This document shows positions 1 through 5,211 of a stretch of 5,211 nucleotides of DNA, in pieces. The DNA is from an uncultured bacterium (GTDB lineage: Bacteria > Edwardsbacteria > AC1 > EtOH8). Where the stretch lies: the NCBI GenBank assembly GCA_937958665.1, contig CALGNM010000231.1, positions 1 through 5,211 on the forward strand. The letters run 5' to 3'. The notes under the pieces were generated by a model. It was not told the DNA's origin. It searched no databases and worked only from the letters and a program-made list of their open reading frames with translations. The stretch's first letter is position 1; each line of letters begins with the position of its first letter. The translations under genes were made by a program, and so were the position numbers.

Positions 1-48
1 CGAGAGCGTATTCGGTGACTGGAGTTCAGACGTGTGCTCTTCCGATCT
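1..48 (+). other. Illumina sequencing adapter left at contig end (artefact)
   Basis: Positions 15-48 (GTGACTGGAGTTCAG through GCTCTTCCGATCT) match the 34-base Illumina TruSeq index/read-2 adapter without a mismatch that I can see. Positions 1-14 fit the end of the P7 primer (CGAGA, then G where T is standard) plus an 8-base index, CGTATTCG; that reading of the index is inference. The bases are not genomic and should be trimmed. They create two false protein ends: a plus-strand frame starting MCSSDL, and the tail IGRAHV on the minus-strand spoVG frame. Both strings are typical translations of adapter read-through. Confidence 0.97.
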
Positions 49-331
49 CCCCCTTGGGATGGGATCCGCCTTCCTTGACCGTCTTGTGGTATTCATCCAG
101 GATGGACTTCTCCAGCATCTGCCTGGTCTCGGCGTTGATGGGGTGGGCCACATCCTTGTAGGTGCCATCGGCCATTTTACGACTTGGCATGGCGATGAAG
201 GGGCCGTTGGTCCCCTGGATGATTTTGATGCCCCTGACCGCGAAGGCGTTGTCGAAAGTCACGTTGGCGAAGGCCAACAGCTTGTCGTTGCCGCCCTGAC
301 GCAGCGAAACCCTGATCTCGGTGATCTGCAT
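49..331 (-). CDS. spoVG: SpoVG family regulator, C-terminus lost to adapter (partial)
   Basis: This encodes a SpoVG-family protein, a small site-specific RNA/DNA-binding regulator known from Bacillus, Staphylococcus, Listeria and Borrelia and also found in many non-sporulating phyla. The start ATG (331-329) begins MQITEIRVSLRQ. Family signatures are the N-terminal beta strands, GIKIIQGTNGPFIAMPSRK (about residues 34-52), the DVAHPIN motif (60-66) and the helix ending ILDEYHK (77-83). The native part is about 94 residues, against 97 in B. subtilis SpoVG, so only a short variable tail is missing. The open frame continues artificially to a stop at 26-28, adding IGRAHV from adapter. A good Shine-Dalgarno sequence precedes the start. 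It lies 76 bases downstream of ispE on the same strand, so co-transcription is likely. In Bacillus ispE and spoVG are also near neighbours, separated by purR and yabJ. Its target here is unknown. Confidence 0.95.
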
Positions 332-337
332 TGGTTA

Positions 338-343
338 CCTTCC
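338..343 (-). promoter_or_regulatory. Shine-Dalgarno of spoVG
   Basis: Read on the minus strand this is GGAAGG, followed by a 6-base spacer (TAACCA) and then ATG at 331-329. It fixes the spoVG start and shows that this organism uses anti-SD pairing, in contrast to the SD-less starts of ispE and purD. Confidence 0.75.
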
Positions 344-368
344 GTCGATGTTAGTCGTTTTGGGTTGT

Positions 369-396
369 TTTCTAGGTTGGTATTTTGCAAAATCAA
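369..396 (-). promoter_or_regulatory. Weak candidate promoter for spoVG with central palindrome
   Basis: On the minus strand, TTGATT (396-391) and TAGAAA (374-369) are 16 bases apart, each matching the sigma-70 consensus at 4 of 6 positions. A perfect 12-base palindrome, ATTTTGCAAAAT (382-393), overlaps the -35 side of the spacer and could be an operator. Chance matches of this quality are common in such an AT-rich stretch, so spoVG may simply be read from the ispE promoter. Confidence 0.2.
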
Positions 397-407
397 TTGG
401 GCTTCGA

Positions 408-1298
408 TTATGGCACTATGCTTCGGGCCAGGAAAGACATGGGCCAGAGGCGCGAAATATGGCAATGGGCAACGGCGGCTGACCTTGGGCCGGGGAACAG
501 ACCGAAGACACAGGATCCGCTGCCCGACATCAGGCCGCCCAAGGCCCCGTAGACAAGCAAATCTGCCTTGGCCCGGGCTATGGCCGGATGTTCCGAAATC
601 ACCGCCGGCTCCAAGTCATTCCAAAAACAAGGTGCCAGACTGGAGGCGGGTGCGGCCGAACGGCACCTATCCACTAGGATTTTACTAAATTTACCCCGTT
701 TTGTCAACCTATTTTTTTTCCAGCGGAGATTTTTATAGGCCCAGGCGGTGGATACCGAAAGACCAGGGTAGATTATCAGAAAGTGATATTTTCTGGGGCA
801 GGAAATCGGTTTGACCCTTTCCCCGCGCCCGGTGACCCGGGCGGTTCCTCCGGCCAGGAAGAACGGGACATCGGATCCCAAACCCTCGGCCAGCCGAAAG
901 AGCTGCCTTGAGCCTATCCTCTTTAGCCCCCACAGTTGACACAGGCCCAACAGGGTGGTGGCGGCATCGGACGAGCCGCCGCCCAGCCCGGCCCCGATGG
1001 GGATGCCCTTGTCTAATCTGATATCAGCACCCAGGCTATCGGTCGGAGAGGTTTGGCCGGCCAGCTGTTTGAGCGCCACAGCGGCCTTGACCACCAGGTT
1101 GGCGCTGTCAACCGGAAGGCCCGGGTCGCTGCAAACCACTGAGACAATCCCGTCTTGGCGTTGTCTGAAAGTCAGGGTGTCGTGCAATGATATGCAGTGG
1201 AATACCGAGTCGATTTCGTGGTAGCCGTCCGGGCGGCGTCCCGTGATGGACAGGCAGAGATTTAGCTTGGCATAGGCCTTGAGGGTCAGCGGCTTCAT
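408..1298 (-). CDS. ispE: 4-diphosphocytidyl-2-C-methyl-D-erythritol kinase
   Basis: IspE is a cytosolic GHMP-family kinase. It phosphorylates the 2-hydroxyl of CDP-methylerythritol with ATP, the fourth step of the MEP pathway to IPP and DMAPP. The product is 296 residues from the ATG at 1298-1296, close to the usual 280-300. In that numbering the substrate-binding start is AYAKLNLCL, with the likely catalytic Lys at about 11, followed by RRPDGYHEIDSVF (about 22-34). The glycine-rich ATP loop is PIGAGLGGGSSDAA (about 100-113), GSDVPFF carries the catalytic Asp at about 143, NDLEPAV is at about 227-233, and the third GHMP motif is GLMSGSGSCVFG (about 255-266). A TTG two codons upstream (1304-1302) is in frame, but the -10 box at 1314-1309 puts the predicted transcript start at about 1302, so ATG is preferred. 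No Shine-Dalgarno is visible. The coding stretch around 680-735 is unusually AT-rich, with an A8 run and a Lys/Arg-rich segment. The frame holds across it, because NDLE and the GHMP3 motif follow in phase. Confidence 0.96.
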   Translation of the reverse strand: MKPLTLKAYAKLNLCLSITGRRPDGYHEIDSVFHCISLHDTLTFRQRQDGIVSVVCSDPGLPVDSANLVVKAAVALKQLAGQTSPTDSLGADIRLDKGIPIGAGLGGGSSDAATTLLGLCQLWGLKRIGSRQLFRLAEGLGSDVPFFLAGGTARVTGRGERVKPISCPRKYHFLIIYPGLSVSTAWAYKNLRWKKNRLTKRGKFSKILVDRCRSAAPASSLAPCFWNDLEPAVISEHPAIARAKADLLVYGALGGLMSGSGSCVFGLFPGPRSAAVAHCHISRLWPMSFLARSIVP

Positions 1299-1308
1299 AA
1301 TCAACCGG

Positions 1309-1338
1309 ATTATACCATAAGGCAGGGGACAAAGACAA
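1309..1338 (-). promoter_or_regulatory. ispE promoter, extended -10, near-leaderless
   Basis: On the minus strand there is a perfect TATAAT (1314-1309) with the extended element TGG directly before it (1317-1315). TTGTCT (1338-1333) lies 18 bases upstream and matches the -35 consensus at 4 of 6. The expected transcript start is about 1302-1301, leaving only about 3-5 bases before the ATG at 1298. No Shine-Dalgarno fits in that space. The promoter faces away from that of purD. Confidence 0.65.
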
Positions 1339-1344
1339 AGAAAA

Positions 1345-1357
1345 TATTCTCAGAATA
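1345..1357. repeat. Short perfect inverted repeat between divergent promoters
   Basis: TATTCT, a central C, then AGAATA form a perfect 13-base inverted repeat. It lies 6 bases upstream of the ispE -35 and 41 bases upstream of the purD -35. Its position suits an operator for a dimeric regulator acting on ispE or on both genes. The stem is too short and AT-rich to be a terminator. No regulator is identified, and arms of 6 bases can arise by chance. Confidence 0.3.
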
Positions 1358-1398
1358 CATCCTATTTTGTTTTCTGGGCTGATCCAGGGTTGATATTA

Positions 1399-1428
1399 TT
1401 GACTTTTACTCTTAATTCGTGATAATAT
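1399..1428 (+). promoter_or_regulatory. purD promoter, near-leaderless
   Basis: TTGACT (1399-1404) matches the -35 consensus at 5 of 6. Two overlapping -10 readings exist: GATAAT at 1421-1426 (16-base spacer, 5 of 6) and TAATAT at 1423-1428 (18-base spacer, preceded by TGA as an extended -10). Either puts transcription start at about 1433-1436, only 0-5 bases before the purD ATG at 1437. The bases just upstream (TAATATAAAATGTT) contain no Shine-Dalgarno. I see no PurR-box-like palindrome or riboswitch in the 138 bases between the ispE and purD starts. Confidence 0.65.
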
Positions 1429-1436
1429 AAAATGTT

Positions 1437-2705
1437 ATGAAAGTTCTAATCATAGGATCGGGGGGGCGGGAGCATGCCCTGGCCTGGAAGCTGTCTCAGA
1501 GCCCAAGGGTGGAGAGGATTTTCTGCGCCCCGGGCAACCCCGGCATGTCCGAGATCGCCAGCTGTCTAGACCTCAAGGCCGACCAAATTGAAGCCCTGAG
1601 GGACTTCGCCATCCGGGAGAAAATTGATTTAACCGTGGTCGGCCCTGACGATTGCCTGGCCGCCGGAGTGGTGGACGCCTTCCAGGGGGCCGGGCTCAAG
1701 ATATTCGGCCCCACCCAAAAGGCTGCCAGGATAGAATCATCCAAATCCTACGCCAAATTGCTAATGGCCCGGGCCGGCATCCCTACCGCCGATTATGCCG
1801 AGTTTGACGACTATCCGAAGGCCCTCGAATATCTGGTTTCGCGCAAGTACCCGCTGGTGGTCAAAGCCGACGGGCTGGCCCTGGGCAAGGGGGTGGTCAT
1901 CTGCCGGTCGATGGAAGAGGCCCGGCAGTCCCTGAGGGCCATGATGGTGGAGGCCAGCTTCGGCCAAGCCGGGCGCCGGGTGATCATCGAAGAATTCCTC
2001 TCCGGGCCGGAGGTCTCAATCCACGCCTTCTGCGACGGGCGTTCATCCAGCCTGTTCCCAGCCGCCCAGGATCACAAGGCCGTCTTTGACGGCGACAAGG
2101 GGCCGAACACCGGAGGAATGGGCACCTATGCTCCGGTGCCCTGGGTCGACCAAAGCCTGCTGGATGACATCAAGCGTCGGATCGTGGACCCTATCCTCCA
2201 GGCCCTGGCCAAGGACGGGAACCCGTTTGTAGGTTGTCTGTATCCTGGGCTGATCCATACCAGCCAGGGCTTTAAAGTGCTGGAGTTCAATGCCCGTTTC
2301 GGCGACCCGGAGACCCAGAGCTATATGCGCCTGCTGGAGGGGGATTTGGCGGAGATAATGATGGCTTGCATTGAAGGTAACCTGAATGATGTCCAGATAA
2401 AATGGCGCCCCGGCGCGGCTTGCTGCATCGTGGCAGCCTCAAAGGGATATCCGGGGAGTTATGAAAAAGGGATGGAGATAAGCGGGTTGGAGAAGATAAA
2501 AGAAAGGCCTGGGGTGTCAGTGTTCCAGGCCGGCACCAGGGCCGAATGCGGACGTTTGGTTACCTCGGGGGGAAGGGTGCTGGGGGTGAGCGCCTGGGGG
2601 AACGACCTGCCACAGGCCCTGGAGAAGGGGTATCAGGCCCTGTTGGAGGTCAAGTTCAACGGCATGCATTATCGAACCGATATTGGGAGGAAGGCTCTGG
2701 CATGA
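1437..2705 (+). CDS. purD: Phosphoribosylamine-glycine ligase (GAR synthetase)
   Basis: PurD joins 5-phosphoribosylamine and glycine, using ATP, to make glycinamide ribonucleotide, the second step of de novo purine synthesis in the cytosol. The 422-residue product has normal family length and complete ATP-grasp architecture. The N-terminal domain has GSGGREHA (7-14), APGNPG (31-36) and VGPDDCLAAG (68-77, where many homologues read VGPEAPLxxG). The ATP-binding segment is VVKADGLALGKGVV (141-154). The signature AQDHKAVFDGDKGPNTGGMG spans 210-229, and the metal/ATP site EFNARFGDPETQ is at 283-294. The C-terminal domain ends near HYRTDIGRKA (411-420). The start ATG is chosen because the protein aligns from its first residue (MKVLIIGSGGREHA) and a promoter lies immediately upstream. 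Another ATG at 1432 is out of frame and gives only ATG-TTA-TGA. No other purine gene is visible. Its stop overlaps the start of the following sensor gene. Confidence 0.97.
   Translation: MKVLIIGSGGREHALAWKLSQSPRVERIFCAPGNPGMSEIASCLDLKADQIEALRDFAIREKIDLTVVGPDDCLAAGVVDAFQGAGLKIFGPTQKAARIESSKSYAKLLMARAGIPTADYAEFDDYPKALEYLVSRKYPLVVKADGLALGKGVVICRSMEEARQSLRAMMVEASFGQAGRRVIIEEFLSGPEVSIHAFCDGRSSSLFPAAQDHKAVFDGDKGPNTGGMGTYAPVPWVDQSLLDDIKRRIVDPILQALAKDGNPFVGCLYPGLIHTSQGFKVLEFNARFGDPETQSYMRLLEGDLAEIMMACIEGNLNDVQIKWRPGAACCIVAASKGYPGSYEKGMEISGLEKIKERPGVSVFQAGTRAECGRLVTSGGRVLGVSAWGNDLPQALEKGYQALLEVKFNGMHYRTDIGRKALA
2685..2694 (+). promoter_or_regulatory. Shine-Dalgarno of the PAS sensor gene, inside purD
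   Basis: The purine-rich GGGAGGAAGG ends 7 bases before the ATG at 2702, within the last codons of purD. It supports the overlapping start at 2702 over the next in-frame ATG at 2768 and fits reinitiation or coupled translation from purD. Confidence 0.75.
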
Positions 2706-5211
2706 GGGAAAAAAGCAAGCGGACTTCGGCGAGGGGAAAACCGCCGGCCAAGAAAGTGCCTTGTCCAATGGAACGGCCGCCCCTGCCGGATTTTGGGCAG
2801 TTGGCCCTGGATGGCATCTCCGAGAGCGTCTGCCAGCTCGATCTCAAGAACCGGGTGCTGTGGGCCAACCGCAGGACCGCTCAATTGCTGGGGCTGAAGC
2901 TAGAGCAGATAACCGGCAGGTACTGCCACCGACTGTGGAAGGGCCAGGCCCAGCCCTGCCCCGACTGCCCGGCCAAGTTGGCCCAGAAGACCGGCAGGAA
3001 ACAGTCCAAAGAGGTGGTCGACAAGCAGGGCCGAATTTGGGAGGTGACCGTCCAGCCGCTCAAGGACCGGAACGGCAAGGTGCAGTCGGTGATGGAGTTC
3101 AGGAGGGATGTCACTGAAATCCGCCTGGCAGCCGAGCGTCTGAGGAAGGAAGGCCAGGAGAGGGCCTGGGCCGGTCAGACGCTGGACCAACTGGCCCGGG
3201 CGGCCGACGAGGACAGGGTTTTCAAGCTCATCGCTGCCGGTGTCCGACGGCTGGCCGGAGAGTCGCTGGTGGTGGCCAGCTCCTATGACCAGGAGACCGG
3301 CTCCCTGAAGGTCAGGGAGATGGCCGGGCGACCGGAACATGTCCGGCTGGTGGCGGAGGCGCTGGCCGGCAAAATTCCCGAGGCGGGTTTTGCCAAAGTC
3401 CCGGAGGCTGCCGTCAGGCAGTTCTGCCTGGGACGCCTGGTGCATCTTAAGGGAGGCTTGACCGAGGCCACCTTTGGCGCCATCCCGGTTCGGACCCTAA
3501 AGTCTTTGGCCGCCAAACTGAAGGTCTCGGAGGTTTGGGGTATAGGGCTATGCCACGGCCGGGATATCATCGGAACGGTGGTGGTCCTCTCCCTAGGCCA
3601 GCCCCCCCGGTGGAACCGGGAGCTGATGGAGAACTTCACCGGCCGGGCGGCCGCCTCATTGAGCCGGGTCAGGTTCGAGAGCCAGCGCCGGTTCAGCCGG
3701 GAGTACTTCCGGGCCATCATCGACCATACCTCAGACATCATCGCCATCACCGAGCCCGAGGGGACCATCAAGTTCATTAGCCGGGCGGCCGAAACCGAGC
3801 TGGGTTACCAGCCCGAGTCCCTGGTGGGAAGGGACCTCTACGAAATCATCCATCCCGAGGATGTGCCCGGCATGATCGCCCGCTATGGCCACGAGCTTTC
3901 CCAGCCGGATCAATCGGCCAGATTCAGCCTGCGAGTAAGGCACCAGCAGGGGAGCTGGCTGCTGCTGGAGTGCACGGCAGTCAACCTTTCCCGAAATCGT
4001 GAGGTGGGGGGGGTCCTGATCACCGCCCGCAACTTGACCGGGGAGAGCCAGGCCAAGGCGGAACTGAGGACCACCGGGGATAAGCTCAGGGCCATGTTCG
4101 AATCCATCGCCGATGGAGTGGCGGTGATAGACGCCCAGGGCAGGATCACCGAGCTGAACCAGGAGGTGCTCCGCCAGGCCGGGTACTCCGACAAGAAGGA
4201 GATGCTGGGCCGCAATGTGCTGGAGTTCATCCCGGCCGAGAATCGGGATCTGGCCTCCCGCACCCTGGAGCAGATCAGAGAGGAGGGCGAAAGCCGAAGC
4301 CTGGAGATGCCCTTTATCGCCCGGGACGGCAGCCGCCGGGAATTCGAACTGAAGGTATCCCTGCTGACCGGGGCCGGGGGCCGGCCGGAGGGTTTTATTG
4401 CCCTGCTGAAGGACATCGGCCAGCGCCGGGCGGCGGAGCAGATTTTAAAGGAAAGCGAGAGGAAGTTCCGGGAGCTGGCCGACTTCCTGCCCCAGACGGT
4501 GTTCGAGACCGATGCCGACGGGATGATCACCTACGTCAACCAAACCGGCCTGGCCAAGTTTGGCTACGGGCCGGAGGACATCTCCTCCGGGATCAGCATC
4601 TTTCAGGTGCTGGCCCCAGAGGACCGGGAGCGGGCCCGGGCCAATTTCGCCCGCCGGGTCCAGGGCGGCCCGCCCGAGAACCAGGAATATCGCGCCCATT
4701 CCTCCCGGGGCGAGCGGTTCGAGGTGGCGATCTACGCTGACCAGATCCTGGAAAGCGGGAAGTTCTCCGGATTCCGGGGGGTGGTGATCGACGTCACCGA
4801 GCGCAACCGGATAGCCCGGGACCTGGGGGAAGCCCAGCTCAGGATCAGGCACCTGCTGACCGCCAGCCCGGCCGTGATCTACAGCCAGGACCCGGCCCGG
4901 AACAACCTGATGACTTTCATCAGCGACAATGTGGCCGAGGTGCTGGGTTACCGGGCCGAGGAGTTCATCCGGGAGCCCGGCTTCCGGAGGCAGATACTCC
5001 ATCCCGAGGATGTGGAGGTGCTGGACCGGGAGACCGACCTGTTGATGAGGCAGGGCCACCACACTTTCGAATACCGCCTCCGGCATCGGGACGGGCGCTA
5101 CCGCTGGATCCGCGACGGTTTGCAGGTAAACTACGACCAGCAGAGCATGCCAACCGAGGCCAACGGCTCCTGGATAGACATCAGCGACCTCAAACAGGCA
5201 GAGGAAAGACG
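2702..5211 (+). CDS. Multi-PAS/GAF sensor protein, 3' end outside window (partial)
   Basis: An uninterrupted frame of 836 codons starts MREKSKRTSARGK and runs off the window without a stop. Domain order from reading the translation: a basic, Pro-rich tail (1-28); PAS1 (about 30-140) with C75, C86 and C89; a helical linker; a GAF-like domain (about 155-325, with WGIGLCHGRDIIGTVVVL at 279-296); PAS2 (about 335-450, with IIHPEDV); PAS3 (about 462-580, FESIADGVAVIDAQGRI); PAS4 (about 587-705, FETDADGMITYVN); and PAS5 of the PAS_3 type (about 715-836, LHPEDV and RHRDGRYRWIRDG). Junctions carry the usual D-x-T/S linkers (DVTEI, DVTER, DISDL). No membrane segment or signal peptide is visible, so it is probably a cytoplasmic sensor. 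The output module, most likely a HisKA/HATPase kinase and less likely GGDEF/EAL, is not in the window, so the function is unproven. It overlaps purD by 4 bases (ATGA) and should be translated in the same operon. Its ligand is unknown. Confidence 0.9.
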   Translation, partial: MREKSKRTSARGKPPAKKVPCPMERPPLPDFGQLALDGISESVCQLDLKNRVLWANRRTAQLLGLKLEQITGRYCHRLWKGQAQPCPDCPAKLAQKTGRKQSKEVVDKQGRIWEVTVQPLKDRNGKVQSVMEFRRDVTEIRLAAERLRKEGQERAWAGQTLDQLARAADEDRVFKLIAAGVRRLAGESLVVASSYDQETGSLKVREMAGRPEHVRLVAEALAGKIPEAGFAKVPEAAVRQFCLGRLVHLKGGLTEATFGAIPVRTLKSLAAKLKVSEVWGIGLCHGRDIIGTVVVLSLGQPPRWNRELMENFTGRAAASLSRVRFESQRRFSREYFRAIIDHTSDIIAITEPEGTIKFISRAAETELGYQPESLVGRDLYEIIHPEDVPGMIARYGHELSQPDQSARFSLRVRHQQGSWLLLECTAVNLSRNREVGGVLITARNLTGESQAKAELRTTGDKLRAMFESIADGVAVIDAQGRITELNQEVLRQAGYSDKKEMLGRNVLEFIPAENRDLASRTLEQIREEGESRSLEMPFIARDGSRREFELKVSLLTGAGGRPEGFIALLKDIGQRRAAEQILKESERKFRELADFLPQTVFETDADGMITYVNQTGLAKFGYGPEDISSGISIFQVLAPEDRERARANFARRVQGGPPENQEYRAHSSRGERFEVAIYADQILESGKFSGFRGVVIDVTERNRIARDLGEAQLRIRHLLTASPAVIYSQDPARNNLMTFISDNVAEVLGYRAEEFIREPGFRRQILHPEDVEVLDRETDLLMRQGHHTFEYRLRHRDGRYRWIRDGLQVNYDQQSMPTEANGSWIDISDLKQAEER

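Noticed and set aside
26-48. Last residues (IGRAHV) and stop of the spoVG frame
   Set aside because: They are encoded by adapter bases; the gene was cut at 49 and the true tail is unknown.
32-688. Plus-strand frame of 218 codons starting MCSSDL
   Set aside because: It begins within the adapter, lies antisense to spoVG and the end of ispE, and has no recognisable domain.
1302-1304. TTG as the ispE start
   Set aside because: It lies 4 bases after the -10 box, at or upstream of the predicted transcript start; the ATG at 1298 is more plausible.
1432-1440. Two-codon mini-ORF ATG-TTA-TGA whose stop overlaps the purD start
   Set aside because: The predicted transcript begins at or after this ATG and it has no ribosome binding site, so it is probably chance.
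2683-3117. Plus-strand frame of 144 codons overlapping the sensor gene start
   Set aside because: It is out of frame with the continuous PAS sensor frame, has an Arg/Pro/Gly-rich shadow composition and shows no motif.
3849-5014. 17-base exact repeat TCCATCCCGAGGATGTG at 3849-3865 and 4998-5014
   Set aside because: It encodes the conserved HPEDV motif in PAS2 and PAS5, so shared family sequence and codon use explain it without recent duplication.
3910-5086. Long minus-strand frames (about 206 and 213 codons) opposite the sensor gene
   Set aside because: They are antisense shadows caused by GC-rich codon use; the plus strand encodes clear PAS domains throughout.

Overview
This is one end of an assembled contig from an unidentified, GC-rich, probably uncultured bacterium. 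The first 48 bases are not biological: positions 15-48 match the Illumina TruSeq read-2/index adapter, preceded by what looks like the index and the end of the P7 primer. Native sequence starts at about position 49. The gene set (MEP-pathway IspE, SpoVG, PurD and a large soluble multi-PAS sensor) is bacterial, but I cannot name a phylum. SpoVG is not restricted to spore formers, so it does not imply sporulation.

Layout: two minus-strand genes occupy 49-1298. They are ispE (isoprenoid precursor synthesis), followed 76 bases downstream by spoVG (a small RNA/DNA-binding regulator), whose last few codons are replaced by adapter. A divergent intergenic region lies at about 1299-1436. On the plus strand, purD (purine synthesis) at 1437-2705 is followed with a 4-base ATGA overlap by a very large open frame from 2702 to the end of the window. 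That frame has no stop codon in 836 codons. It encodes an N-terminal Cys-containing PAS domain, a GAF-like domain and four more PAS domains. It is most likely the sensory half of a histidine kinase or diguanylate cyclase whose output domain lies beyond the window.

The most interesting biology is in two places. First, the ispE/purD divergent region has two good sigma-70-type promoters whose -10 boxes sit about 8-10 bases from the start codons, with no Shine-Dalgarno sequence. Both genes therefore look leaderless or nearly so, whereas the downstream genes spoVG and the PAS sensor have clear Shine-Dalgarno sequences. Second, the PAS/GAF sensor is apparently translationally coupled to purD, and its first PAS domain carries a C-x10-C-x2-C motif suggestive of a metal or redox centre. 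I see no mobile element, CRISPR array, tRNA or rRNA, and no strong evidence for a wholly new system.
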